A stretch of 64,000 nt of DNA, taken from the NCBI RefSeq assembly GCF_018812025.1, contig NC_063052.1, positions 21,521,414-21,585,413 on the forward strand. The letters are read 5' to 3'. Of the stretch, positions 1 to 11,973 are shown piece by piece. Position numbers and translations under genes: made by a program. How positions within the stretch are numbered: the first letter of the stretch is position 1; each line of letters opens with the position of its first letter. Source of the stretch: Megalobrama amblycephala. Its lineage: Eukaryota > Chordata > Actinopteri > Cypriniformes > Xenocyprididae. The notes under the pieces were generated by a model. It searched no databases. It saw only the letters and a list, made by a program, of their open reading frames with translations, and had not been told where the DNA came from.

Positions 1-330
1 CGGAATCAGACCCGGTGATTGGACTGCGGGATGAAAATAACAGCGTTTCGACGACATGGCGACAAACACACTCTACAAACGCAACTCTTGTGTATTCCTG
101 TGGGCGGAGGTTAGTCAAAAAACTGTTTTAGTGACGTCATAAAAGAAGGAAGTAGAGGGATGTAGTCCAAACTGGCCGTTCGATGTAGGCGACTTCTGTT
201 AAATAAAATATCTCGCTTGGCATTGAACTTTGAGCTTTAAAATTTTTACAGATTTTATTTATACTCTAACAACAACATTACACACTAACTAAAGTTTGAA
301 ACATGGGATCACAAAGAACGGGACCTTTAA
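1..330. mobile_element. Right-hand part of a TTAA-bordered DNA transposon (truncated by window edge)
   Basis: The stretch runs up to a CCTTTAA terminus at 324-330, the same kind of end as the other TTAA elements in this window. I recognise the sequence from about 100 to 330 as a very common cyprinid interspersed repeat. No coding potential is visible. The left terminus lies before the window, so the family assignment rests on one end only. Confidence 0.55.
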
Positions 331-428
331 ACATTAATTCAGTAACGAAAGGCCTATGTGTGTGTAGAGACAAGTAACGATTCGAATCTGTTTTGGCTTC
401 GTTTGAAACTAAGGTGGTGGAGTTGGAG

Positions 429-1130
429 TTAAAGGGTTAGTTCACCCAAAAATGAAAATTCTGTCATTTATTACTCACCCTCATGCCGTTCCACACCCGT
501 AAGACCTTCGTTAATCTTCGGAACACAAATTAAGATATTTTAGTTGAAATCCGATGGCTCAGTGAGGCCTTCATAGGGAGCAATGACACTTCCTCACTCA
601 AGATCCATAAAGGTACTAAAAACGTATTTAAATCGGTTCATGTGAGTACAGCGGTTCAGTATTAATATTATAAAGTATAATATTATCAGTGTATCGAATC
701 TGCTGTTCGGAGCGCCAAAGTCACGTGATTTCAGCCGTTGGCAGTTTGTCACGCGATCTAAATCATGATTCGACACACTGATTCATTTGTGCTTCGATGC
801 TTCATGAAGCAGTGTTTTAAAATCGGCCATCACTAAATAAGTCGTTATTTTGTTTTTTTGGTGCACCAAAAATATTCTTCTCCCTTTATAATATTAATAT
901 TCAACCACTGTACTCACATGAACAGATTTAAATACGTTTTTAGTACCTTAATGGATCTTGAGAGAGGAAATGTCATTGCTCCCTATGGAGGCCTCACGGA
1001 GCCATCGGATTTCAACTAAAATATCTTAATTTGTGTTCTGAAGATGAATGAAGGTCTTAAGGGTGTGGAACGGCATGAGGGTAAGTAATAAATTACAGAA
1101 TTTTCATTTTTGGGTGAACCAACCCTTTAA
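429..1130. mobile_element. Hairpin MITE (Angel-like), TTAA borders, copy 1
   Basis: The left end reads TTAAAGGGTTAGTTCACCC and the right end is close to its reverse complement, ending in CCCTTTAA. The arms stay complementary over much of the length, including the ATCCGATGGCTC block and the AATCTTCGGAACACAAATTA block. This gives a foldback structure with an imperfect centre near 700-800. There is no transposase ORF. The terminal sequence matches the Angel type of teleost inverted-repeat elements known to form hairpins. The name is from memory; the structure is seen directly. Confidence 0.8.
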
Positions 1131-1549
1131 TGCAGTGGTGTTACACATTTAAGTTGCCCTTTATTTAATACTTTTGAACGGACTGCTGTATAATGAACTG
1201 CTGAAATGCCTATTATTATTTAATCAATATTTGATATCTCATTGACGCTCGCTCCAGTTACATTTGTGGACTGGATCAAATATGATATCTGTAGATGGTT
1301 TACCTTTTCAAAATACATTGAGGTTGATATTCTTCAGGTATATAAGATTTTTTGCAAGTTCAATTAGTATTTTTATTATTATTATTTAACTTTGTAAATT
1401 TGTGGTTATATGTTCTGGCCCATAATAGTAGAATACATAATTGAGTGAAAATGTTTTTTAAATATATTTTAATAATTTAGTCTATTTTGATATTTGATAT
1501 CTCATAGATGGACTCTCGGATGGATGGCATTTTTTTTTGTCTACCTAGT

Positions 1550-2155
1550 AGGGGTATAATGGTACACAGAAGTCACAGTTGGGTACGTACCTCGGTTTTG
1601 GGGTCATGGTTTGGTACGATTTTGGTTTATTTATTTTATGGTCCAATTCTCACTATTAACTAACTATTAACTATGACTTTTGCCTCATTAATCTCCAAGT
1701 ACTAATAGACAGCCAATATCCTAAAATATCCATGCTAATAAGCAACTACTTCATAGTGAGAATTGGACCGTAAACTAAAGTGTTACTGGACAAAGGAACA
1801 AATGCTAGATTCATTTTCGTTTATTTTGAATAGACAGTAGTGCAAATCACAGTTTGTTCCACCTTGCGACATTTAGTCCCCTAGTTGGTACAGTACAGTT
1901 TTAAGCACTAAGCAGTAAACAGAATACACTCTTGCATATAGGTCATATTTCACACAAGTCATTCGCGTATGCGTTGTTCTTCTTCTGCTCTTTTTCCTGT
2001 TGTGGCAGTTAGCAAACAGCGTTGTATTACCGCGCGCCCCCTTCTGGATTGGAGTGTGGATAGCCTGTGACTGACTGTATTCTTCGTCTAACTGCATGAA
2101 CTGAACCGCGAAGCCCGTACCGTACGGTTCGAGACGAATACATGTAATAACGTAA
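1550..2155. mobile_element. hAT-like non-autonomous element with GGTAC-rich inverted ends
   Basis: The left end (about 1550-1620) reads as a degenerate GGGGTATAATGGTACAC. The right end near 2110-2155 carries the inverse, including CGTACCGTACGGTTCGAGAC. These ends resemble a common fish hAT family whose termini encode runs of GGTACG. A second repeat (1640-1769) is inserted inside. No intact transposase is present. The exact borders are uncertain because the ends have decayed. Confidence 0.45.
1640..1769. mobile_element. Short inverted-repeat element nested in the 1.55-2.15 kb hAT-like repeat
   Basis: The sequence begins GGTCCAATTCTCACTAT and ends with the near-exact inverse ATAGTGAGAATTGGACC, with an AT-rich middle. 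A related longer copy lies at about 46271-46495. It is non-coding and small. Confidence 0.6.
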
Positions 2156-2675
2156 TACCAACACTTAAAATAGTTTTATTGTTGCAACACCCAAAATATA
2201 CCACTATTGATTTCACTGTATTTATTTTATCCTCATGTCTTTTTCATACAAAAAAAGCAATCAAGTTCAAGTTGCAGTTTATTTATAAAATACAAATCTT
2301 GCACATATGTAAAGAGTTACTAAGCTGTTAAAAAGTTTTTTTTATTTGCTCATATCGTGTCTTGCCTTAGGGTATCGAGGCAGGACTGCCACTGGTGGCC
2401 CCTCAAAGACAATAGATGCCCCTGTTTAAAACTGGCTCCAAGAATTAATGTTTTGTGCAGTTGACTGTAATTTCTGAGAAAGTCACTGAACACATGTATG
2501 TGCACAGGGTTTGTTCCTCTCGTTTTCGCTCTGCCTGACACACACGCACACAATCTCGGCACAGACTCTGTTCGTGTAAACCTTCTCCCCTTCCCCCCAC
2601 GTCTCTCTCCCTTTCTGTCCCCCTCGTCCTCCCCTCCCTCTCACTCTCACTTACAGCCTGCGAGCACTATTTCAA
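2156..2675. other. Intergenic/intronic stretch without recognisable gene
   Basis: AT-rich sequence becomes C/T-rich from about 2580. I see no conserved ORF, RNA gene or clear transposon border. The pyrimidine-rich 2580-2660 segment directly precedes the exon candidate at 2676-2860 and could be promoter or 5' flanking DNA. Confidence 0.3.
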
Positions 2676-2860
2676 GCCTCCATCAGAAGGAGTGAAGGAG
2701 AGCGAGTCACAGAGGTCGGGGGGAGGGGCCGGCAGACAGGATTTGGAGTTCAAGTGCATGTGGAGAAAATGACCTGGAAGACAGTGAGACAGAGAGCGGA
2801 AAGCACAGACGGGAATATCCTCTTCTTTTCCATGCACAGATATCTGCCTTGGAATCAAGA
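2676..2860 (+). other. Candidate first exon (protein or 5' UTR) with strong splice donor
   Basis: A purine-rich stretch ends in CAAGAAG followed by GTGAGAAT, a good 5' splice site at about 2861. An ATG at 2754 opens a 36-codon frame up to the donor (ending ..RYLPWNQE) and leaves phase 1. The flanking pyrimidine-rich sequence and lack of transposon similarity suggest a 5' exon of a long-intron gene. I do not recognise the peptide. It joins in phase with one open frame of the exon at 45078-45170, but that has a one-in-three chance of happening randomly. The exon start is arbitrary. Confidence 0.25.
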
Positions 2861-3419
2861 AGGTGAGAATGAAAAAAAAGCACACACAAAAGAACCAATG
2901 AAAGAAAATCGAATGCCGGGAGAGGAGCGGAGGACAAGAAAATGTATTCCGGCCCCCTCCTCTGAACTCTTGGCTATGGCTCACTCCTCCTTCTTCCCTC
3001 CCTTCCGTGAACCCCTTAGCCTCTCTTTTCTATCTATCGTTCCCTCTCTGTCATTCTCTCCCCTCCCACCTCCTCATGCGGTCGCTCGCGTACACATGCG
3101 CCCTTACGATTTCTCTCTCTTTCTCTCTCTTCCTCTCTCCAGCGACTGCAGTGCTTCTCTTCTCATCCTCGCAGCCTGGCAGCTTCATCCGTGTTCCTCC
3201 CTCCTGGACGGAGAAACACGCGCAGCTTTTCTAATGGTCCCCCCACCCCTCTGCGTGCCTCCCTAAAAAACCAGGCCCCTTCAACAGCTCCTTTTCCTAC
3301 TTGTCTCGGTGCCTGGTCACCGTCCGCTCTCCTTTGCACTTCACTTACATTCATTTTTTTTTCATTTATGTTTTTTGTTGAATAATTTTCCAGCCCTATC
3401 CCACAAAAATCTCGCATTC

Positions 3420-4873
3420 ATAGTGTGAAAGCAGTTCAGAGTGCTAAATGAACAGTAGGAAATGGGCTGATGGGATGGGTAGTAGGAAAAACGTGGTTTG
3501 GGAGGAAACGCTAAGAGGAGAGAAGTGACTGCCGCTGGGATAGCGGAGAGGAGGAAGGACCCGGAGCAACGAGAGAAAGAGCCAAACGTGGGATCAACAA
3601 AACCGCGGGAAAAGGAGGAGGAACGACCAGACTGGTACTCTTGTCTTTCTGTTTTAACCCTCTAGTTCTTTCTTTTTCATCAGTCACTATCCCGTTCTGT
3701 CCATCCGTATCTTTCAACTTTATCTCTATGTTCATTCTCTCCTACTATTTCTCGTTCACTTTTTGAAATCATGTTCAAAAGCGTTATTTTTTTCTCTATT
3801 TTTGCTTCCTGCAATTTCGTCTTGTTGAATTCCCGTAGTTGTTTCGTATTCGATTTTGGGGATGTGCAGCATTCAGGCATCGGCGGAGCAAAGAATCAAA
3901 GCATGTGTGAGATTTGTGTTGAGAACGAACTATTATTGTTTCTTCATTCCTTCACTTTTTCTTGTCTAATGCTTGTGCTGCAAATATTCTGTTCGTTTGC
4001 ATGGTAGGTTTTGTCTGTAAGTGATTCTGCATGTGTATGTGTGTGTCGTGAGTGCGTGTGTATGTCAGCATGCGTGCTTGAACATGCAGGAGGGTAAACC
4101 GTGCTTGGAATTGTGGGGGTCGTTCTCTTTCCCTGTTACTGTCTTGCTCGCTGTTCCCAGTATGCCCCTAACTTCCTCTGCCCATCATCCTTTCATCCGG
4201 GAACCCCCACAACTGTCCATCCATCCGGTCGACCGCTAGCTCAGGGGAATCAGAGACAATGGCCACAGATCTCAGGCCTGTATGTGTGCCATAGTTGACT
4301 TGTACAATTAGCACTAGGCAAAAAGGCACGCTCAGTTTTTGAGTTCGGAAAAGTAACAATCTAAACCATTTTTTTTTGCAAACGCTTGGCGATATATAGT
4401 CGGAACTGCTAACGAAGAGCGACCGAGCTTGTGGACACATGTGGTAAAGTGCACATCTCATCCAGGGGTTTGCTCGGTGCATCGAGGCATTAAATAAGAG
4501 ACGTTGTTGAAATGCACAAAAGCCAAATGCTCTGGATCCTGCTGTGTGTGTCGTGATGTTCGTCCCTGTTTCCTCTCGGAATATTTTCTCCCTCCTTTCG
4601 TTCTGGATGAGATTTTATTTTTGTGGGTTATTGTGGTATCTCTCCACATTTTTGTACCGAGGGAGTGTCTGGTTTAGATCATATTCTGCTTTCTGCATTT
4701 GCTCCTTAATGCACCTGGATCTGGTAGGTGTAACATTTGTTTGTGTGTGTGTGGGTGTGTGTCTGTAAGCATTTTGTAATGAGAATAAGTGTGTGTTTGT
4801 GGTTTTCGTAAGGTTGGGCTCCTGAAGGAATTTTACATTTTTGCTCTGCATTTTGTATTGGAAACTATACATA
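3420..4873. other. Low-complexity flanking/intronic sequence, no gene recognised
   Basis: This stretch holds T-rich and TG-rich sequence, including short (TG)n runs near 4030-4060 and 4738-4765. Several short open frames are present, but none shows family motifs, splice structure or biased codon use. I see no transposon ends until the TTAA element at 4874. Confidence 0.3.
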
Positions 4874-6601
4874 TTAAAGGGATTGTTCATCCAAAAATGA
4901 CAATTCTGTCATCATTTACAACCCTCTACGGACACACTAAAGCTCGAGTCGCCATTGGCTAGTACATTTTTTATTTTACTCGCCAGACTTACTTACATGG
5001 AATCCAAGAACAATGCAAATGGAAAAACAATTTGCATAAATATAATATATGAATTTTAGACACTATTAAAGTCAAGTAAACAGTCTATAATAAAATAAGG
5101 TCAAATAATCAAACTAAAAGTAATAGCACAAATAAACACAATAGAAAAGATGCCAATTAAATAAACAGTACTTTTCAGGTAGAGCTAACAGTAGTTAGAT
5201 GTAGATTAGGTACAGAAATTAAATAAACTAAACAAATGTAAAATAGCACTGCATAGTCTTCACTTTATACATTAAATATAGATTAATCCTTATTAAAGTT
5301 ACAGAAGTTATTCAGTCAAGAGCATTAAGGTGATCTATTGCAGCGAATCTGTTGTTTGATTAAAGCCCCCCTGAAATCAAAATGTAAATTTTTTTAGCTT
5401 TTAGTATGAATATGTTAGCCTTAAGGTTATGAATAAGCTGGTGTGTTGCAAAACATTGACAAAATTTGCATTTAGGAGATAAAAGCATTCAAAACTTGCA
5501 GGCTCTCACTTCCGCTAAAATGGATCACAGATTTTCATTAACTCACTGTGGGCTTCTTGTCAAACCTTCTGTCCAATCAAATGCTCTCTAGAATCTTAAG
5601 TCCCTCCCCCTACACTATAAACAGAAGCTGAAGCTGCAGCTGAAATCGATAATTTGTTCACACATTTACTAGTTTCTATATGACACATAGTGCACTATAT
5701 TCAGACAAGGTAAATATGCCTTCCATTGTCCGCAGCACGCACAGTCTGCTCCGGTCCAAAGACAAGAGAGCAAAGAGCGGATCATATGCGCGAGTTGCCA
5801 CAGACCACAAAATGTACCGGACCCATTTAAATTCTGCACAGAATGCTGTATTTTAAAGCGATATAGAGGAGATTAGGAAGAGAAATGTTTAGAGATTAGA
5901 GGGAAACTAAAGCTTTACCGAGCTCAACGGCTCTGGCCGAGCTGTGATATAAATATAAATGATATAAATGAAACGCTATTGGCTATTTTAAAAAGGGGCG
6001 GAGATGTTCGATATATCCCGCCCTGTCTTCCTGTTTCAGTTGAAATTACGTCAACACATTGAATAATGCTGCGCGCTCCAAGACACTTCAGTGTGCCTTT
6101 AATATTACAATACAGACTGCAGCAGAAATATTAGGCAGCTGTCACTTTAAGACTAATGCACGGATCCAATATACTGTTACACGCTCGTTTACTTTCTTAA
6201 CTGTTTACATTCACTTAAGACATAACCGACTATGTTTGCTAGGATACTCGCCAAGACGGGCAATTTGACGTAATTTTGTGTGAAATTGTCAGTTCAAGAG
6301 CAAGACATGAAAGAGAGCTCAATTTAGTATTCGTGTGCTGTCAGACACGGCTTTCAGAGCGCGCACAAGTTATCTTTTGCGTCTTTTTGCGCTTGAATTT
6401 TAAATTGGCAAGGCTTAAAAACATGTGCAAATATTAAATTATAAACTTTCATGATGATGCAGCACCGGTCCGATCGGGACAGTGACAGTTCTGTCAATGA
6501 GCCCTGCATGTGCACTCTTTCTCAAAATATCTTCTTTTATGTTCCAGTTTTGGAACAACAAGAGGGTGAGTAAATCATTTTTGGGTGAACTATCGTTTTA
6601 A
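4874..6601. mobile_element. TTAA hairpin-MITE halves flanking a large insertion
   Basis: The left end TTAAAGGGATTGTTCATCC (4874) and the right end TTTTGGGTGAACTATCG..TTTTAA (6601) are the two ends of one Angel-like element. The usual inner arms are separated by about 1.6 kb of other repeats, including the TTAA element at 5360-6102. The arrangement implies that the MITE inserted first and was later expanded by further insertions. Confidence 0.6.
5360..6102. mobile_element. TTAA-bordered non-autonomous DNA transposon nested in the 4.9-6.6 kb element
   Basis: It starts TTAAAGCCCCCCTGAAATC and ends with an imperfect inverse (CTTCAGTGTGCCTTTAA). The interior has GC-richer patches and no ORF. The end match is imperfect, so the borders are likely rather than certain. 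Confidence 0.5.
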
Positions 6602-6610
6602 TACATATAC

Positions 6611-6873
6611 CCCCAGTTTCATTGACAAGGCTTAAGCTAGTCCTAGACTAAAATGCATGTTTGAGCTGTTTTAACATTTGCTACATGAGCTGTCTTAACT
6701 GAAAGCAAATTGCACTGATATATCTTAAAATATGTCAGTGCCAATGTTTTGTCTCAAGATGCACACCAGTAATGTTTTTTTTCTAGGGCACATTTATAAA
6801 AGCTACTTAAATGCCCTAATTGAACTAAGGGCTAATCCCGGTTTAATCTAAGCCCTATCTGTGAAACTGGGCC
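6611..6873. mobile_element. Short inverted-repeat DNA transposon with CCCAGTTTCA ends
   Basis: The left terminus reads CCCCAGTTTCATTGAC and the right terminus GTGAAACTGGGCC, which are inverse to each other. The inner parts also pair (AAGGCTTAAGC.. with ..TAATCTAAGCCC). This is a familiar cyprinid repeat of about 0.26 kb and is non-coding. Confidence 0.7.
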
Positions 6874-7428
6874 ATAGTTGTTTTTATGTATTGTATGTGT
6901 CTTTATTGTGTTATGAGTATTCTGCATTCTGTGTGTTGTGCATGCAATTTAGGGTTTATGGACAGACTATGTTCAAAGGAACTGTGTATTTCTTAACTAG
7001 CATCATTGATACTTAATTTACTGAAGATCCATTTACAAAATAATTTAATTAAATATAGTGGTCTTAAATACAGTGTGCCTGGTTTGTAAAGTGGCATAGT
7101 ATTTTTTTTTTGTTGAATTATATAACAAAAACCGTTAATATTTACTGTTTATGTCCAGTCTGATGTTGAGGTGTTAATGTTTTTTTTCTGTCAAAAAATA
7201 AGATTAATACATTTTAAATGCATATACAAAAAGTGGGTTTCAAAAGACACCACATTGAAAATTTTGGGATTTCTAGATCACTAATCAAAAAGCAAATTAG
7301 TGATACTGACCATGTTAATTTCTTTGTATAAAAGGTCTGATTTCTGGTTATTCATGTACATTTTTCACTTATGTTGTTGTTTTTTATATTGGTTTGACTT
7401 TTGAACCCCAAGGATATTTTAGAGTAGC
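6874..7428. other. AT-rich spacer without recognisable feature
   Basis: Only poly-T tracts and AT-rich DNA are visible. No gene, RNA or transposon terminus is supported. Confidence 0.3.
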
Positions 7429-8187
7429 TTAAAGGGTTAGTTCACATTCAAATGAAAATTGCCCCAAGATTTACTCACCCTCAAGCCATCCTAGGTGTAT
7501 ATGACTTACTTCTTTCTGATGAACACAATCGGAGTTATGTTAATAAATATCCTGATGCGTCCAAGCTTTATAATGGCAGTGAATGGGAAACAACGATTAT
7601 GAAGCTCAAGAAAGTGCATCCATCCATGATAAACGTACTCCACATGGCTCTGGAGGGTTAATAAAGTCCTTCTGAAGCGAAGCGATGCATTTGTGTAAGA
7701 AAAATATTTGTAAAATATCTAGCTTCCGCCAGACCGCCTTCCGTATTCAACTTAGGAAGAAAGTGTAACGCCTCTTGCAGTTCAAAATGCTTATGCTACA
7801 TCCTATGCCTTCCGTATGCAACTTATGGATCAGTTATGCTTTCTTCCTAAGTTGAATACGGAAGGCAATATGGTGGAAGCTACTTATTTTACATTATAAC
7901 TTGTTAGATGTGGATATTTTTACACAAATGCTTCGCTTCAGAAGGCCTTTATTAACCCCCGGAGCCGTCTGGAGTACATTTATGATGGATGGATGGATGC
8001 ACTTTCTTGAGCTTCATACTCATTGCTGTCCGTTCACTGCCATTATAAAGCTTGGATGCGTCAGGATAGCTATTAATGTAACTCCGGTTGTGTTCATCAG
8101 AAAGAAGAAAGTCATATACAGCTAGGATGGCTTGAGGGTGAGTAAAGCTTGGGGCAATTTTTATTTTAAAGTGAACTAATCCTTTAA
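7429..8187. mobile_element. Long hairpin MITE (Angel-like ends), TTAA borders
   Basis: The ends are TTAAAGGGTTAGTTCAC and GTGAACTAATCCTTTAA. The arms stay complementary almost to the centre: a cluster of ATCC(ATCC)ATGAT, TCTGAAGCGAAGC and CTTCCGTATTCAACTTAGG on the left reappears inverted on the right (7840-8000). Transcribed, it would form a near-continuous stem of several hundred bases. There is no transposase. Confidence 0.8.
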
Positions 8188-10140
8188 CAAGCAACAACAA
8201 CTGAATATTAGTTATTGTTTCCCATTTTAACAAGATTATATTTTGCTTTTATATTATTGGAGTAACATGGATGAAAAAAAAATATATATATATAAAGAGG
8301 ATGTGGTCGAACATTTCTGCTGTGTTCCTGTTATGTATCTATAATTTGTAGCTTTCATATTTATAACGTATGATCTAACAAAGAGCTTGTTGTTGATATT
8401 CATTAATCTGCAGCAATATAAAATCCATTATCTTCAGAAAAGCATCCTAAAAGTGGTTTTGCAGTCTGCTGTCTGTGATTGGTTGCTTGCCATGGCCTGT
8501 TGGTGGATGGCGTGCATCTGTGCCATGGCCCTAGCCTGACCCTGTTAGCACTCAAGGGGACTGAGGAGAGAGAGAAATCAGGGCGAGCAGAGTCGAGGGT
8601 GGGGGATGAATTTGATGACTCTTTGATATCAAAATTTGGATGAGGAAAGTGTCTAGTCTAGCGCTAGACAGTCAGAGGCAGAGGGGAAAAAAACACGGCC
8701 GCTCTGTGACGACACGCTCCGTTTGATACTGAGCCATCGGTGGCCGTCAAGGGGACTTTCCGGAAAATAACGCCATTGATTTCAACATCAGAAGAGAGAT
8801 GAAGTGAGAGAAAAGAGCAAAGGAGAGATGATGCCATGGTGTCAGGGTCTCTAGTGTTATGAAATATTACTCATACCGCCTGTCTGTTATGTAACGTTAC
8901 ATAACCCAGGCTTCCGTGGTAACTCTGTTATTGGAGCTCAACTTGTGATCAGGAGGAAATTCGAAACTTATGGATTCGAGCTGAAGAAGTCCTTTGGTGT
9001 ATAATTTAAGAAGTGTATGTAATCACAGTCATTGTAACTATGATGCACTGTACCTTCTTTTGATTCAGCTCAACAGGAACAACGCAACATGCGTTTTTCT
9101 CCGTAAAAAAGTCCCTTTGTTGGTAAAATAGCAGCATGCTTTAAAATGTACTTTTCAAAAAATTCTTGTAATTCAACATCCAAATAACCAATTCAATCTG
9201 ATCTTTTGTTCAAAGGAGTTCACATGGTCAGTGTCACTTATGTTAGATGATTTGAATAGATTACATAGAAATAGTGCAGAATGTTAAATATTGTTTATTA
9301 ATTTTACTTATAATGTTTCTTTGTTTATTATTTTTCAAAATCCTAAAACTTTCTGTTAATTAATTAGATTTTGAACCGCAGATTTTCAGTGTGGTCTCAG
9401 ATTTTGTAATCACTTTAGTATGTGAAATTGATATCTCCATTTATTTAAGCTTATTTTTTGACACTGCAAAAATATTTTGCCATTATAATGGTTAGCATTA
9501 TTCTTCTGCTTTTTTAAATTCAAATTTTGTTTTTCCAGTCACTCAGTGTAGCAGACCATGTGGCCTTGTTTCAGGCTCATCACTCTTACAAAGTTGTCAT
9601 CGTGGAATGTTTCCCATGGTTCTCTGTAACAGAACAGTGTGTAAATTAGCATCAGCCTTGTCCCTAATATCAAGGTCAGAAACTTCATCAATCTTATCCA
9701 TGTTTGTTCATGTCAGAGCCCCATGGGTATTTCATATCAACTGTCTATAGAAACTTCAATGCTTGTTTAAGGACATTATTCATGCATTATTCATATTCAT
9801 GCATCATTCAATTCAATTCAGAATGATTTAATTAATCTTGGGTCATGAATAACCTTTCAGTTTAGTAACTTTTACAGAACTTTTAAAATACTTTCATTAA
9901 AGTATCTTAGCCAAGAAATGAGAGAAATAGAGACTACTTCAGTTTCAGTAAAAGTTGTGTAGGGGTTGGAAAGTCAGCACAATCCTGTTAAGGATGAAAA
10001 AAAAAGAAGCAATTGATATTTTGAATATTGTATATTTAAAAATATTGTCACAATGAGTTTAATATTTAGCATTTTAAATTGATTAATATTCATTAAATAT
10101 TCAACAATTTAAAATTCATTTTCAAAATGCTTTGGTTGGA
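8188..10140. other. Mostly non-repetitive spacer with one GC-richer block
   Basis: The block 8460-8900 is less AT-rich than its surroundings and lacks transposon ends. It contains a perfect kappaB-type decamer (GGGGACTTTCC, 8751-8761) and a CCAAT-type motif (GATTGGTT, about 8476). This could be a regulatory or exonic island, but no frame or splice pair supports a coding exon. The rest is AT-rich. Confidence 0.3.
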
Positions 10141-10149
10141 TTCTTAATC

Positions 10150-10560
10150 GACTCATTAAGGCCACATTCAGACTGCCAGCAAAAATCAGATGTTTTGCAT
10201 ATGCAGACTTTATCCAGATGGGTTTTTGAAAGTCTGGAGAGCAAAAAAAAAAAAAAAAAAAAATGCACATGAAATTAGATTTTTTAAAATCTGATTTTAT
10301 ACCACATATGGAGGTTGTTTGACATGCGATTCCAATCAGATTTTTACAGATGCGCCTCAGTCGGAATGCTCTGGATTCTCAAATCAGATTTCAAACTGTC
10401 TTTTGCGTCACTCTTAACACGACACATAACAATAATGCCAAAACTTGGTTTCGGAAGTGCTTGTTCAAAAGATATGTCCAGAGATTTTGGCATTTTCCTG
10501 TTTGATGGAGGAGTTCTGCACTGCAACTCGACACTGCAACATGTCTGCAGTCTGAATACT
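10150..10560. mobile_element. Degenerate inverted-repeat transposon remnant
   Basis: A GGCCACATTCAGACTG motif at about 10161 has a weak inverse, CAGTCTGAATAC, near 10549-10560. Several AAATCAGATTT/AAATCTGATTTT segments between them also pair. The copy is badly decayed and carries a poly-A run of about 20 bases (10243-10262). Confidence 0.35.
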
Positions 10561-11229
10561 TAGTACTTATAGATTTCATGGTTGAGATTGTAAATGTTTG
10601 AAAACTGCCAAACCAAACCTAAAACCACCTAAATTTTGTCCACCCCATCCAATTTTGCCCTGCACAATTGAATTCAGAACTGCCCAATTGGCAGAAAATC
10701 AACACTGGTGTCTTCATGTGTTTTCAAGGAGGTGTGGCTTTGGAGAGCCCTCTGAAGGGAGGGTGGGATCTCATGCTTTCAAAGCTTGCTTGCTATTACT
10801 AGCTTCTTCAAAATTGCCTACCCTTCCTTTAATAGATAGTTTTTATTTAAATTTACATCCACAATATTCAAGATACCGTTCCTTCTCTTATCTAGTCACA
10901 ACTTTTCAAATCTGGATTACTTTCCATGTCCAGATCAGGCTAGAACATTTTAACATTTCATTGTCTGTCTTTCTCTCCCACTCCTTCTTTTACTCCCTTT
11001 CTCCATTCTCTCCATCTCATGTATTTCTCATTAATAATGGATGAAATTCAACCACATACCATACTGTAATGGATTGCATAGTCCTCAGGATATCCCCAGT
11101 CACTGGACTGTGCTGGATTTTTCCGTTAAGAGAGATGAATGAAACACGCAAAAGTGAAATAACTTTCACTTACTCTTGACCTCTTGACTATACCGTTGCA
11201 TGGGAAAAGCTTTGCTTCTTCGAATGAAC

Positions 11230-11591
11230 TGCGAACATTTTGGTAACAAATGTTCAGCATATTTCATATATACATCATCTATTCATCTAGCTGTCTTGAC
11301 TTCACCACAATACCACAATATGTTTTAAACAAAGCAATGGAGCAATTGCACCGAGGCACGTTTACAAAATAGATGATGCATTTTTAAAAATAATGATCAT
11401 TATCTAGATCCATATCTACATATAATAACCAGGTATGTGTGCAAGTATGGTTAAGTATATACTGCAGCAATTTCATATTACACATCAGATCTTGCTTTTG
11501 AAAGTTTGCAGAAACTTGTTGTAATAGTCATAGTATTAGTAATATGTGATGTTCCACTCATTACATTGTTTTGAGAATTGGATATTAGCAC
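11230..11591. repeat. Tandem duplication unit A (~0.38 kb)
   Basis: This unit and the next (11613-11967) align along their length. Shared blocks in the same order include AACAAATGTTCAGCATATTT, GATGCATTTTTAAAAATAA/GATGCATTTTTGAAAATAA and TTTTGAGAA(T/C)TG. The offset is about 376-385 bp. No transposon termini were recognised, and there are no splice sites or long frames. Confidence 0.7.
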
Positions 11592-11612
11592 CAATTAGCA
11601 TATTACCATTGC

Positions 11613-11967
11613 ACTGTGAATATTTCAATAACAAATGTTCAGCATATTTCAGATATACATCATAATTTATGTCTCTATCCATCTTGACTTTACCACTAAA
11701 CCACAATATGGTTTCAACAAAGCAGTAGAGCAAATGCAATGAGGCACATTTACAAAATACTGTCGGTGATGCATTTTTGAAAATAAGAGGGGTAATTTGC
11801 CATTAATGATTGCTAGGTCCATATTTAGTTACATCTATAGTACCCAGGTATGTATGGCAGCAATTGAATATTGAATAGGTCAGATCTAGCTTGAAAGACT
11901 TCAGAAATTTGCAATACTCCCTGAGGTTCCAGTCATTACATAGTTTTGAGAACTGAGTATTAGCAAA
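11613..11967. repeat. Tandem duplication unit B (~0.38 kb)
   Basis: This is the second copy of the unit at 11230-11591. The two differ by many substitutions and small indels, so the duplication is not recent. The right edge is followed within about 10 bp by the MITE at 11974. Confidence 0.7.
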
Positions 11968-11973
11968 GTCCCT

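Noticed and set aside
2754..3266. 170-residue open frame starting at 2754
   Set aside because: Beyond the donor at 2861 the frame turns into Ser/Leu/Pro runs from a C/T-rich tract. Only the part before the donor was kept, as an exon candidate.
8751..8761. Perfect kappaB-type site as an enhancer call
   Set aside because: A single short motif in 64 kb is expected often by chance, so it is mentioned only within the spacer entry.
10598..11044. 148-residue open frame
   Set aside because: It has no recognisable domain, no splice context and ordinary AT-rich composition. Its length is possible by chance in a window of this size.
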